Of a stretch of 64,000 bases of DNA, positions 37,099 to 47,741 are shown in pieces. The notes beneath the pieces were generated by a model that was given only the letters and a program-made list of their open reading frames with translations, was not told the DNA's origin and did no database searches. Position 1 is the first letter of the stretch. Every line of letters begins with the position of its first letter. The position numbers were made by a program, and so were the translations under genes. This DNA is from Myxococcus stipitatus (GTDB taxonomy: Bacteria; Myxococcota; Myxococcia; Myxococcales; Myxococcaceae), in NCBI RefSeq assembly GCF_037414475.1, contig NZ_CP147913.1, positions 2,542,001 to 2,606,000 of the forward strand, read 5' to 3'.

Positions 37099-38631
37099 AT
37101 GCGAAGCGTGAAGAGCTTGAGCAGGTTTATCACCCTGAGCCTCGTCCTGGCCTCGGTGGGGGTGCTCGCCGCGCCGCCTCGGAAGTCGGGGCCGGGCCGG
37201 TTGATGCGGGCCGACAACCCCGTGACGGGCGAGTACCTGGTGGTGCTGAAGGAGAAGCCCGGGCGCGGTCTGTCGAGCATGGCGGCGAAGGCGGGCGCGC
37301 TGGCCCGGCAGTACGGTGCGCGCGTCCTCACCACCCACGAGACCGCCTTCCGTGGCTTCCTCATCTCCGCCAGCGAGGAGCAGGCCCAGGCGCTCGCCGA
37401 GGCTCCTCAGGTGGACTACGTCCTGGAGAATGGCATCGTCCAGCCCTCGGGCGTCCAGAGCCCCGCGGACTGGAACCTGGATCGGATCGACCAGGAAACC
37501 CTCCCGCTGGACAACAGCTACCTGGCCGAGGACGCGACGGGCGTCACCGTCTACATCATCGACTCGGGCATCCGGGCGTCACACCTGGAGTTCGAGGGGC
37601 GTGCCCAGGTCGAGTTCAACGCCGTCCCCAACCAGACCGGGGATGACGTCACCGGGCATGGCACCGCCGTCGCGGGAATCATCGGTGGCAAGACGCATGG
37701 CGTCGCCAAGAAGGTCAACCTTCGCATGGTGAAGGCGTTCAACGAGTTCGGGGCGACCGAGGATCGCCTGGTGACGGCGCTGGAGTGGGTGGCGAACAAT
37801 GCCGTCACGCCGGCCATCGTCAACCTGAGCTTCACCGCCTCGCACGAGAGCCCGGTGATCGATGCCGCCGTGGATGCCGTCGCGATGAACCCCGGGCTCG
37901 TCGTGGTGATCGCTGCGGGCAACGCGAACATCGACGCCTGCGACTGTTCGCCGGCCCGCCTCCAGCCGGATGCGGCCCACCCCTTCCGGACGCGCATCAT
38001 CACGGTGGGCGCGATCGACGAGAGCCACACGCGCTGGGTGGGCGTCACCAACGCGTCCAACAAGGGGGGGTGTCTGGACCTCTGGGCTCCGGGCGCGAAC
38101 CTCCGCTCCGCGAGCTCGACCAGTGACACAGACTCGACCTTCTTCCCGCTCGAGGGGACCTCCTTCGCCGCGCCACACGTGAGCGGCGCGGCGGCCATCC
38201 TGCTGGCCAACGGCGTCGCTCCCGCCGACATCCCCGCGCGACTGATCGACGACGCGAGCGTGGGGCAGGTGGAGCTGGACTTCGGTGACACGAGCTCACC
38301 CAACCGGCTGTTGTACAAGCGCCCTCACGCCACGCCCCTCGTCAACGGCGCGGGCGTGAGCGTGTCCGACGTCACGGGCGGCCGGCGGAACTTCAAGCTG
38401 GACATCCCCGCGGGCCGACCCTCGGTGACGTTCTCCATCTCCGGGGGCACCGGGGACGCGGACCTCTACATCCGCCACGGCCAGTTCCCGGAGCTGCACG
38501 CCTACCAGTGCCGTCCGCTGCGCAAGGGCAACAACGAGACCTGCGTGGTGAACAACCCCGCGGGGGGCACCTGGCTCATCCAACTGGGAGCCTTCTCCAC
38601 CTACACCACCACCTTGAAGGGTCAGTACTGA
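37099..38631 (+). CDS. Secreted subtilisin-family (S8) serine protease
   Basis: 510 aa. Signal peptide (LSRFITLSLVLASVGVLAAP), then an I9-type propeptide (about 40-115: GEYLVVLKEKPGRGLSS ... YVLENGIVQ). The proteinase-K-like catalytic domain follows. The triad is visible: Asp in VYIIDSGIRASHLEF, His in GHGTAVAGIIGG and Ser in GTSFAAPHVSGAA. A C-terminal PPC-type beta domain (about 415-510: VTFSISGGTGDADLYIRHG) is normally removed on maturation. GGGAGA precedes the ATG. The stop overlaps an ATG of the following gene (TGATG). It may mature or degrade other exported products of the cluster. Confidence 0.9.
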   Translation: MRSVKSLSRFITLSLVLASVGVLAAPPRKSGPGRLMRADNPVTGEYLVVLKEKPGRGLSSMAAKAGALARQYGARVLTTHETAFRGFLISASEEQAQALAEAPQVDYVLENGIVQPSGVQSPADWNLDRIDQETLPLDNSYLAEDATGVTVYIIDSGIRASHLEFEGRAQVEFNAVPNQTGDDVTGHGTAVAGIIGGKTHGVAKKVNLRMVKAFNEFGATEDRLVTALEWVANNAVTPAIVNLSFTASHESPVIDAAVDAVAMNPGLVVVIAAGNANIDACDCSPARLQPDAAHPFRTRIITVGAIDESHTRWVGVTNASNKGGCLDLWAPGANLRSASSTSDTDSTFFPLEGTSFAAPHVSGAAAILLANGVAPADIPARLIDDASVGQVELDFGDTSSPNRLLYKRPHATPLVNGAGVSVSDVTGGRRNFKLDIPAGRPSVTFSISGGTGDADLYIRHGQFPELHAYQCRPLRKGNNETCVVNNPAGGTWLIQLGAFSTYTTTLKGQY

Positions 38632-38645
38632 TGAGGACACACGCG

Positions 38646-41246
38646 ATGAAGAACTGGAACGTGTTGTGGATGTCGACCCTTGCGCTCGTGGTGGCGTGTG
38701 GTGTGCCCTCCAGCGAGGACGTGAGCGTGCCGGAAGCGACGCTGGCCACCCAGGAGTCGGCGCTGTGCGTGGGAGTGAGCTTCGACTCGCTCGAGATGGA
38801 GGGGGTGAGTTCCTTCGCGGGAGAGCTGGCGGGAGCAGGCTCCTGGGTGGTGGGCAACGGCGCCAACGCGGTGTACCTGGAGTACTCCCTGGACGGCGTG
38901 GACCACGGCTTCGATGAGCGCATCGGAGAGCAGGGGGAGTGGTTCTTCAGCGAGGCCGCGCCCGGACTCGGCTGTGGGGTGCATTCCTTCGTGGTGAAGG
39001 CCTCCCCCATGATCATCGACAGCAATGGCAACCGCGCCAAATGCGGCATCTCCCGGGAGGTGCACCGCAACTTCGTCCAGTTCTGCCCGAGCGTGAACCC
39101 GGGCGGCTACCACACGCTGGAGGTGAAGTCGGACGGCAACGTTTGGGCCTGGGGCTACAACTACTACGGCCAGTTGGGCAATGGGCAGAGGACCCAGCGT
39201 AACGCGCCGACGCGGGTGAGGGGCTTGAGCCATGTCGTCTCCGTTTCGGCCGGAGCCGAGCACTCGGCGGCGGTGACAGAGGACGGGAGCGTGTGGACGT
39301 GGGGCTCCAACTCTTACGGTCAGCTCGGAGACGGCACCACCACGATGCGCACGGTGCCTGTGCAGGTGCCGGAATTGAGCGACGTCGTCGCGGTGGCAGC
39401 CGCCGGCTCGCGGACGGTGGCGCTGAAGGCGGATGGGACCGTGTGGACCTGGGGAATCAACTCATCAGGAGAGCTCGGGAATGGGACCACCACCCACAGC
39501 TTGCTCCCCATCCAGGTGCCCAACCTCAGCGGTGTCACCAGCATCGCCGCGGGCTTGTGGCACACGCTGGCGGCGAAGAAGGACGGAAGCGCCTGGAGCT
39601 GGGGGAGCAACGCCTACGGACAGCTCGGTGACGGGACCACCCTCAACAGGTTGAGGCCCGTGCTGGTGGCGAGCCTCAGCGGCGTCCGCGCGCTCTCCGG
39701 AGGCGTCGTCCACACGGTCGCTCTGAAGTGGGACGGCACGGCGTGGAGCTGGGGCTACAACAGCGCGGGGCAGCTGGGCAACGGGACGACCACCAACAGC
39801 TCCATCCCGGTGCAGGTGGCAGGGCTCACCCAAGCCGTCGAGATTGACGCGGGCGGTTATCACACCCTGGCCAAGCGGCAGGATGGCACCTTGTATGCCT
39901 GGGGCGACAACTTCTACGGCGCGCTGGGCACCGGAAACACCACCAGCAGCTCCGTGCCGGTGCAGGTCCCGCTCACGGGGGTGCGCATGTTCGGGGCGGG
40001 CTATTACTCCTCCGTGGCCGAGCGGAAGAAGCTGATCGTGACCCAGGTGAACACCCTGTTTGCGTGGGGCTACAACACCAACGGAGAGCTGGGTGATGGG
40101 ACCACCACCCAGCGCTCGTCCCCCGTGGCCGTCGTGGTCAGCGGAATCGTGAAGACCGCTGGCGGCGGTGCTCACTCGGTGGCCCTGGGGAGCGGAGGGG
40201 CGGTATGGACCTGGGGCTCCAATACCTATGGCCAGCTGGGCAACGGGACGACCACCCAGGTCGTCACGCCCACGCAGCTCCCGGGCATGAGCGGCGTCAT
40301 CGACGTGGCGGCGGGGGTCAACCACACGGTGGCGCTGAGCGCGGAGGGCACCGTGGCCGCCTGGGGCTCCAATGCCTATGGCCAGCTCGGCAACGGGACG
40401 AACGCCAACCAGCTCACACCGCAGTCCGTGCTGGAGCTGGACGGCGTCACCGCCATCTCCGCGGGCTCCACGCACACGGTGGCGCTGAAGGCGGACGGCA
40501 CCGTGTGGGCCTGGGGCTCCAACCTCTACGGCCAGCTCGGAGACGGGACCTTCACCCATCGCTCCTCGCCGGTGCAGGTGCCGTCCCTCGAGAATGTCGT
40601 CTCCATCGCCGCGGGCCACTTCCACACGGTGGCGGTGAAGGCGGATGGCACCCTGTGGGTCTGGGGCTACGGCCCCCTAGGGCAGTTGGGCCTCGGGACG
40701 ACCACCAACCAGGCCGTGCCGGTGCAGGTCTCCGGACTCGGTCATGCCCTCGCCATCGCCGCGGGCGGCTACCACACGGTGGCGCTGCTGGCGAACGGCC
40801 AGGTGTGGACCTGGGGTTACAACTCCTCCGGCCAGCTCGGCGATGCGACGACCACCCATCGCTACTCTCCAGTGCTGGTCCCCGGCCTCAACAATGTCAT
40901 CGCGCTCGCCGCGGGGGGGTACTCCACGGCGGTGTTGAAGCGGGACGGCACGGTGTGGGCCTTTGGCTACAACCCCAACGGCCAGCTCGGAGATGGGACG
41001 ACGACCTCGCGCAGCTCACCGACCGTGACGCTCATGAACTCTGTCGTGGACCTCTCCTCGGGCGTCAACCACATGATGGGGCTGCGCAAGGACGCCTTTG
41101 TCCGGGCCTGCGGCTACAACGCGACCGGCCAGCTCGGCGACGGGACGACCACCCAACGCCCGACGCCAGTGCAGGTGACGAACCTCCCAGGTGACGGGAG
41201 CATCATCGTTTCCCCCGGGGGAGGTGGCGTCCTGGACGGTCGCTGA
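38646..41246 (+). CDS. RCC1-repeat beta-propeller lipoprotein
   Basis: 866 aa. The ATG at 38646 is preferred: GAGGA lies eight bases upstream and it opens a lipoprotein signal MKNWNVLWMSTLALVVACGV with the lipobox VVAC. An ATG five codons earlier overlaps the protease stop. After an about 140-residue N-terminal domain there are 14 RCC1 repeats (units like WAWGYNYYGQLGNG ... VWTWGSNSYGQLGDGTTT), enough for two seven-bladed propellers. RCC1-like propellers act as protein-binding scaffolds or, in BLIP-II, as inhibitors. Coupling to the protease makes a surface-bound inhibitor or docking platform plausible. A strong hairpin follows the gene. Confidence 0.85.
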   Translation: MKNWNVLWMSTLALVVACGVPSSEDVSVPEATLATQESALCVGVSFDSLEMEGVSSFAGELAGAGSWVVGNGANAVYLEYSLDGVDHGFDERIGEQGEWFFSEAAPGLGCGVHSFVVKASPMIIDSNGNRAKCGISREVHRNFVQFCPSVNPGGYHTLEVKSDGNVWAWGYNYYGQLGNGQRTQRNAPTRVRGLSHVVSVSAGAEHSAAVTEDGSVWTWGSNSYGQLGDGTTTMRTVPVQVPELSDVVAVAAAGSRTVALKADGTVWTWGINSSGELGNGTTTHSLLPIQVPNLSGVTSIAAGLWHTLAAKKDGSAWSWGSNAYGQLGDGTTLNRLRPVLVASLSGVRALSGGVVHTVALKWDGTAWSWGYNSAGQLGNGTTTNSSIPVQVAGLTQAVEIDAGGYHTLAKRQDGTLYAWGDNFYGALGTGNTTSSSVPVQVPLTGVRMFGAGYYSSVAERKKLIVTQVNTLFAWGYNTNGELGDGTTTQRSSPVAVVVSGIVKTAGGGAHSVALGSGGAVWTWGSNTYGQLGNGTTTQVVTPTQLPGMSGVIDVAAGVNHTVALSAEGTVAAWGSNAYGQLGNGTNANQLTPQSVLELDGVTAISAGSTHTVALKADGTVWAWGSNLYGQLGDGTFTHRSSPVQVPSLENVVSIAAGHFHTVAVKADGTLWVWGYGPLGQLGLGTTTNQAVPVQVSGLGHALAIAAGGYHTVALLANGQVWTWGYNSSGQLGDATTTHRYSPVLVPGLNNVIALAAGGYSTAVLKRDGTVWAFGYNPNGQLGDGTTTSRSSPTVTLMNSVVDLSSGVNHMMGLRKDAFVRACGYNATGQLGDGTTTQRPTPVQVTNLPGDGSIIVSPGGGGVLDGR

Positions 41247-41262
41247 GGCTCCAACAGAGGCA

Positions 41263-41297
41263 CTCCTGGCTCGCCGCGCTGTCGAGCGAGCCAGGAG
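41263..41297 (+). terminator. Strong hairpin after the RCC1 gene
   Basis: Perfect 12-bp stem CTCCTGGCTCGC / GCGAGCCAGGAG with an 11-base loop, 16 bp after the RCC1 stop. There is no T-run. It is the best stem-loop in this part of the window and probably marks the end of the exported-protein operon. Confidence 0.6.
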
Positions 41298-41416
41298 ACG
41301 ACCCTCGCAAAACTGGGATTTCAGCTTGGAGGATGCTTTCTTGGGTCGGCTCCGGGTGGTAGCGTCCCTCACCACCAGTGGTTCCGGCCCAGGATGACAA
41401 GAGCCCGTCGTCGACG

Positions 41417-42724
<1,308 letters not shown>

Positions 42725-43051
42725 CGTAGGGAGCGCGGCCCGTCTGTGGCCGTGAGCCGCTCCGGCTCCGGGTGGACACTGGGCGTGGCCTGGCCTCAAC
42801 CCCACTCCCAACCTCACCCCACTTCCGCAGGAGGTGCGGTCCGTCGGCTGAACCCTCTCACGCGACACCTATCTTGACGCTCACCGTTCTGAGATGCGGC
42901 GCAGGTGGCCGACCTCGCACTGGCACGAGGAGGCACAGCGCCTCGTGCCAAGGCGGGCTGCCCGCTCAGGATGAGAGCCTCATCCTGAACCAGGTCCGTA
43001 TGCATCGTGCGCTGTCGACCTACACAAGAACGAACGGGTATCCTCCGAAAA
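42725..43051. other. Intergenic region, no gene seen
   Basis: About 330 bp with no family-like frame on either strand. Confidence 0.4.
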
Positions 43052-43696
43052 ATGGGCAAGAGTGAAAAGCCACTCGGAAAGATCAGCTCAATTAACGCAT
43101 TGCTTACGCTCGTTCTCCTAGACAGCGAGCAAATCCCCAAATGGGAACCCCTGGATGAAGAGCCAGACGGCGACGACATTGGCGGGCACCCGCAGAAGGT
43201 CACCGAACTCTATGAGGACGAAGACTTCGTCTCCGCGGAACTCGAGGTCGGCAAAGGCAAGGCCCTCGTCCTCAGTCTCGAGGGCGTGACCGGCGAAGCT
43301 GAAATCCGGCGTCTCGAGGATGGAACTCTCGCGTTGATCGAACCGCCCCGAGACTGGTGGGACGACGAGGACAACTACGGAGAACGGAAGGACGAGGTTG
43401 CACAGCTCTTCACGGACGCCCTCGGCAGCGCCCCGAAGGCCGGAAAAGAGAAGCGTGCGGGAAAGATTCTCGTTTCGTCTGGGAAATTGGTTGTTTTTGA
43501 TTCGAACGAGAGCCTGGAATCCGCCTCGAAAGCCGCCAAGAAAACCACGAATGAAAAGTTCGTGGGCTTCGGCGAAAACGATGGCGGTGTCGTGCTCGGG
43601 CTGGCGCCCGGGCAATATGTCATCTGGCGGCATGTGATTGAGCCCGAATGGGCGGACGACCAACGCCTCGTCATCGCTTATCTGCGCCGAGCGTGA
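43052..43696 (+). CDS. Possible Imm21-like immunity protein
   Basis: 214 aa, acidic, cytosolic. The order of features (KALVLSLEGVTGEAEIRRLE; WDDEDNYGERKDEVAQLF; then AGKILVSSGKLVVFDSNESL and VVLGLAPGQYVIWRHVIEP) resembles the Imm21 family of polymorphic-toxin immunity proteins: a strand-rich first half with a LVL motif and a second half ending in a PGxY strand. No toxin gene is adjacent; the downstream side is destroyed by IS fragments. The assignment is from pattern memory and tentative. The gene looks intact, although no clear ribosome-binding site precedes the ATG. Confidence 0.4.
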   Translation: MGKSEKPLGKISSINALLTLVLLDSEQIPKWEPLDEEPDGDDIGGHPQKVTELYEDEDFVSAELEVGKGKALVLSLEGVTGEAEIRRLEDGTLALIEPPRDWWDDEDNYGERKDEVAQLFTDALGSAPKAGKEKRAGKILVSSGKLVVFDSNESLESASKAAKKTTNEKFVGFGENDGGVVLGLAPGQYVIWRHVIEPEWADDQRLVIAYLRRA

Positions 43697-43717
43697 GCCA
43701 CGGGCTGTCCCTGATTG

Positions 43718-43795
43718 GCGCAGCCGGAGAATCATGGCCGCGACGTGCAGGACGGCGAGGTAACAGGTCGCCGTCTTGTCGTAAGCGAGGGGCAA
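43718..43795 (-). pseudogene. IS5-type transposase C-terminal scrap
   Basis: 26 codons reading LPLAYDKTATCYLAVLHVAA then MILRLR. This is the characteristic C-terminus of IS5-family transposases (rYDk.a..Y.af..lA....wlR). Nothing of the rest of the element is left. Confidence 0.6.
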
Positions 43796-43885
43796 GTCCC
43801 GAATCCTGTGTCGTTGGTTCAGAGGGGTCCAGGAGGAAGAATGCCTTGCGGCAGCAGCATTCAGCCAAGTCTGGCTCAGCCGAGG
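43787..43885 (+). repeat. IS256-type left-end fragment
   Basis: CAAGTCCCGAATCCTGTGTC and the following 80 bases align with the left end of the IS256 element at 9321-9400, including the downstream motif GCGGCA..CATTCAG. No transposase sequence follows, so only the end remains. It abuts the IS5-type scrap. Confidence 0.5.
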
Positions 43886-43913
43886 CGACAACATCCCTGA
43901 CACAGGGGGGGGC

Positions 43914-44217
43914 AACAAGCGCTACCAACGCGTCTCCACCAACCTCCTTTTCAAGGACTGGGGCAAGCTCTTTCACAACAGCGCTGCGGCAACCGCTATC
44001 GAAGATCCCCTCGTGCACAAGAGAGTGCTCGTCCGCATCACCGGCAAGTCTCGCCGCATCAACCAGGAGCAAGAACTCGACGCGGCCTGATTAACCCTCT
44101 CCACATCACTTCCGGCCGGCAAGTGTCGCACTCTCGTGCTCGCTCTGCCGGCCGTCTCTCTTCCTGCGATCCTGGCTCACGCGATCAGAACGCCGCGCCT
44201 TCTCAAGATCGTCTCCA
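43914..44217 (+). pseudogene. istB 3' fragment with one IS21 end
   Basis: The first 170 bases encode the end of an IstB (RYQRVSTNLLFKDWGKLFHN ... LVRITGKSRRINQEQELDAA and stop). The subterminal sequence and the terminal repeat GATCGTCTCCA at 44217 follow. A 12-base in-frame deletion, relative to the intact istB, removes IVTT after the RYQR..ST motif; the same deletion is present in the remnant at 46673-47246, so the two share an ancestor. The other end of the element is missing. Confidence 0.75.
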
Positions 44218-44913
44218 CTACAAACAGCTGCCAGCGTTGGCGAAGTCCGGGTAGCACTGCGCCCCGAACATGCGGACCGCGGTGAACGCCACGTACCGCT
44301 GCCACTCGGGCCGCTGGCGCATCCGGATTTCGAATCGCACCTCGATGTTCGGCGGCAGTATCGCCTCTACCTCACCGTAGAAGAAGACGGCCAGCGGCAG
44401 GCTTCGCACTGCGGCGTCAGTCCACGTCGTGCCGTTAAACGTCTGCAGTGCGAGCACGACCTCGTCCTGGACCTCGGGCCGCAGAGCCCCAGGGCTCGTC
44501 TCGAACTGCACCGAGCCGCGCACCTTCCCATTCTGGATGTTCGAGAAGAAGCCAGTGACGTGGCCCAGGACTTGGTAGCCCGTGCCTTGCGCGAGCACCG
44601 AGTCGAGATAGGGAAGATGAGATTCCAGGATATTGTACAGCGCGTTGCCACCTCCCCAGTCCATCGTGGCGGGGCTCGGCCCACTCCTCGACCGGATGAG
44701 CCAGCCAACGTCCGGGGGCGAATAGGTCTCCCAGTTGGAAGGCACAAACGCGGCGTTCCAGATGGGCAGCTCGATTTCATACCCATGGGTTCCCGGCACG
44801 TCCGCGGCCTGCTCCACCACAGAAACAGGCTCCGTTGCCCCGTCGACCGACGGCAATCCTTCACCACAACCCAGCAACGACAACGCACACAGCAGCGATA
44901 CAACATGTCTCAC
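44218..44913 (-). CDS. Lipoprotein of unknown function
   Basis: 231 aa with a GTG start at 44913 and AAGGAG eight bases upstream. Lipoprotein signal MRHVVSLLCALSLLGCGEG with lipobox LLGC. The mature part is beta-rich with scattered aromatic residues (ADVPGTHGYEIELPIWNAAF; VRGSVQFETSPGALRPEVQD) and ends CYPDFANAGSCL. The stop codon TAG directly touches the terminal repeat of the IS21 fragment at 44217. The protein could have lost a natural C-terminal extension when the element arrived, although the cysteine pair near the end looks like a natural terminus. I do not recognise a family. Confidence 0.65.
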   Translation of the reverse strand: MRHVVSLLCALSLLGCGEGLPSVDGATEPVSVVEQAADVPGTHGYEIELPIWNAAFVPSNWETYSPPDVGWLIRSRSGPSPATMDWGGGNALYNILESHLPYLDSVLAQGTGYQVLGHVTGFFSNIQNGKVRGSVQFETSPGALRPEVQDEVVLALQTFNGTTWTDAAVRSLPLAVFFYGEVEAILPPNIEVRFEIRMRQRPEWQRYVAFTAVRMFGAQCYPDFANAGSCL

Positions 44914-45189
44914 AATCCTGCTCCTTCTCGCGAACTAAATACGGCCAAGCTTGCGCCACAAAAAGAAAGAACCGATACCCAAGACCTCCCTGGTAAAGCA
45001 AACTTTCGTGGAAACTGTGTAAAGTAGTTCCCTACTATGGCGTGACAATCCAATAAACTCTCATGGAATCACACTCACGCAACATGACGCAAGCGCATGG
45101 ACCTCCCCATACACCGGAGAATTCCTGCGACACCAGAAACGGGGCGCCTGCCCCGGCTTCGCTTGTGAGTGCGTGACGACAGTGTGGAA

Positions 45190-45931
45190 TTACGCTTCAA
45201 CACCCCACAACCCCACCTGCGCCGAGCCCTCACCCCAGGCGATGAACCGTCCGTCCGGGGAAAAGACTGCGGCGCTTGCCTGCGAATCGTCCTCTTTCCG
45301 CATGGGCGTAGAGGCGCCTTCCCCGTCAACCTTCAGCCCGACGAAGCTACCTGTATCAGCGCCGACCGCGAGCAGAGAACCCTCGGAATTGAAGCTCAGG
45401 CGCCGGGCTCCTGCGGGCGGGCCCTTGAGGGTTTCCAGCCCCTTCATGCTCACCATGTCGACCAGGACGACGTCTCCCGCCGACGTGCCTGCGGCGAGCA
45501 GGTTGCCCGACGTTGCGAAGGCTACGGGCCAGACATGGGAGGCCTGCACGGAGATGCCTCCGCGCGAGGAACCGGTTCCCACATCCCAGAGACGAATCGA
45601 GCCCTGGGTTGCGTTCTCGCCCCGGTCATCCGCCGCACCTGCGGCCGCCAGCGTCGCATCCAATGAGAGGGCGCAGCCATTGAGCAGCGTGAAGGCATGT
45701 TCCTGGTCCCGAAGGGGCCGCCAGTGGGCGACGGCCCAGGGGTACCGAGATGTATAGCCCAGCGGCCGGGCAGCCTTGTCGTCCGAGGCCGGCGCCTTTT
45801 CCGTCCCCGTCCCCGTCCGCGTCTCGGTAGAGCGTGACGAGGACTCCCTCGTCGATGAGGTCGTCGCAGTGATTGTCGAACCCGTCATAACGTTCTGGTT
45901 CGCAGATATCCGGAGGAGGATCGCAGCCGGT
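45190..45931 (-). pseudogene. MopE-type metal-motif / WD40 protein remnant
   Basis: Two coding segments in different frames on the minus strand. First (45931-45794): CTGCDPPPDICEPERYDGFD then NHCDDLIDEGV and YRDADGDGDG, the Cys/Asp-rich motif of MopE-type surface proteins common in myxobacteria. Second (about 45640-45190): three WD40-like units (GSIRLWDVGTG; GDVVLVDMVSMKGLETLKGP; AAVFSPDGRFIAWGEGSAQV GLW). The frame changes between them and the 5' end lacks a consistent signal peptide, so this is a broken or fused gene. Confidence 0.6.
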
Positions 45932-46086
45932 GCAGGCCATGGGGCCACGCGCCCCGCATCCAGTGATATCGGCGTGGTTGCCAGCTCCGCCACGAATGTT
46001 GGGATGGCCAGGGTGATGGCAAGGAGTGTGAACCGACAAGCATGGCAGCGCCATTGCCGCGTATCGGCATGGGAGACTCGAGGCAT

Positions 46087-46672
46087 GATGGGCTTTCATG
46101 GCTGGCGAGGAAATCGTCTCGCGAAGCGCTTGGCTGTAGGCCGAACCTACCCGGCTCTCGCCGGTAGAGGACTCAGCGGTCGCCAGATGTGATCGCGGTG
46201 TCCACGTGTTTGCAATGGACGGGCCGAGCACTCCTGAGGGGCGCCTCCACATCACCGGCGAACATTCCGTCCACGGGGCGGGACGTGCATCCAGCCGGCA
46301 AGATGTGGGCGCAGACCAAAAGCTGACTTCAGGGAGCAGTTTGGACGCGAACTGCGCACTGCGGTCGTTGCGCGGCACACAGGCCGTCAGGGGAACCGCT
46401 GCCTGGGCGGACGCCGTAACAGGCCCTCGCTGATGGCTTTCAGCTCCGCGAATCAGAGGTTTCTTAGACGATCAGCCTCGCAACGCATGCTGCCACCGCG
46501 GGGAGTTTGCTGAGTCGCACAGGGGCTGTCGGTGCGGCGGTGAGCTGGTAGGGGCCACCGCAAAACGCGGAATCGACGGCATGGAGCCCCCTCGCTGCCA
46601 TCTACTGCTAGGGGTCTCCCCGTGCCGAGAGCTGTCCGGGTTGGGGTATCAGTTCCGTGCTCGGTGGCATGG
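46087..46672. other. No recognisable gene
   Basis: About 590 bp between the MopE/WD40 remnant and the next IS21 derivative. No family-like frame, RNA or clear regulatory element. Confidence 0.4.
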
Positions 46673-47246
46673 TGGAGACGACATTGAAAAGGCGCAGCGT
46701 TTTGGTCGCGTGAGCCAAGATCGCTGGAAGAGAAGCGGCCAGCAGAGCGATTACGAGAGCGCGACGCCTGCCGACAGCAATATTGCGGAGGGGCTGTAAC
46801 TCAGGCCGCGTCGAGGTCTTGCTCCTCATCGGAGCGATGAGACTTGCCGGTGATGCGGACGAGCAACCCCTTGTGCACGGGGCGGTCTGCGATAGCCGAT
46901 GCCGCGGCGCTGTTGAGGAAGAGCTTGCCCCAGTCTTTGAAAGGAAGCTTGGTGGAGACCCGTTGGTAGCGCTTGTTGAAGACTTGGTAGAGGATGTCGG
47001 CCTCCTGGGCATCGGAGCTGAGTTATCTGAGTTCGTCGATGAGATGGAGACGACATTTGTCCCGCGACCTGGCCTTCCTCCAGGCCACTCATCTCGTCCA
47101 CTCGTACAACCCAGCGTGGCCCGAGCCTTCCCTGCCGCTAGTTCCTGCATCGCGAGCGCCGCTGCGCGGCTCTCCAATCCCGCGCTTCTCCGCGCTCGAG
47201 GGGCTTGAGGGGCTCGAGGACCCGCGCATCTTGAAGGTCGTCTCCA
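46673..47246 (+). repeat. 574-bp internally deleted IS21 derivative
   Basis: Both IS21 ends are present (TGGAGACGACATTGAAAAGG at 46673; TCTCCA at 47246). Inside are about 360 bases of istB 3' sequence read on the minus strand, then a jump to the right-end region (from about 47044). The breakpoint differs from that of the two 430-bp elements. It shares with 43914-44217 the loss of the IVTT codons in istB. Confidence 0.75.
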
Positions 47247-47299
47247 CCGAGAGTTCGCGCCATAAAGACAGCAGGGCAGAGTCTCGATCCACGCCCCTG

Positions 47300-47340
47300 C
47301 TCCCCTCCGAACCCATGACACAAGATTCTGGACTCGACCC
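47300..47340 (-). repeat. IS256-type left-end fragment, inverted
   Basis: Read on the minus strand it gives GGGTCGAGTCCAGAATCTTG then TGTCATGGGTTCGGAGGGG, which aligns with the outer IS256-type end at 43787 and more weakly with 9321. No transposase is attached. Confidence 0.45.
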
Positions 47341-47372
47341 ATTTCCCTGACACAAGGGCCACCCTGCAGGAG

Positions 47373-47741
47373 CTACTGAGCAGTGGTGGGGTCGATGATG
47401 CCATCGGGCCGCAGCAACATGGAGCCTTGCCATCCCAGCGAGGGATTGACGTACTTCGTCGAAACCACGCTGAGTTCGGCCCCTTCATCGAAGCGGTACG
47501 AGACCTCGACGTAGCCATCCTGGTCCGCCCGCCCCTCACACCGGACCTCGGATTGAGGGGCGACACGCTCGTAACGACATGTGCGTCCCGGGAACTTCAC
47601 CTCCAGACTCCGCAGCTCACGTTCCGAAGCATTGACGACGAGGATGCTCGTCCTGCTCATCCACCATGTCGCTCCTGCTGCCATGATGATGCCGATGGCG
47701 GACATCGAGAGAAGCAGGATGGGCGTCGAGACTCTGCGCAT
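47373..47741 (-). CDS. Small membrane-anchored protein of unknown function
   Basis: 122 aa. One N-terminal hydrophobic helix (ILLLSMSAIGIIMAAGATWW), then a beta-rich domain with a cysteine pair (PGRTCRYERVAPQSEVRCEG). The fold pattern resembles small envelope proteins with an Ig-like strand order, but I recognise no family. The frame is free of disruptions, although it lies between IS debris and the LuxR gene. Confidence 0.55.
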   Translation of the reverse strand: MRRVSTPILLLSMSAIGIIMAAGATWWMSRTSILVVNASERELRSLEVKFPGRTCRYERVAPQSEVRCEGRADQDGYVEVSYRFDEGAELSVVSTKYVNPSLGWQGSMLLRPDGIIDPTTAQ

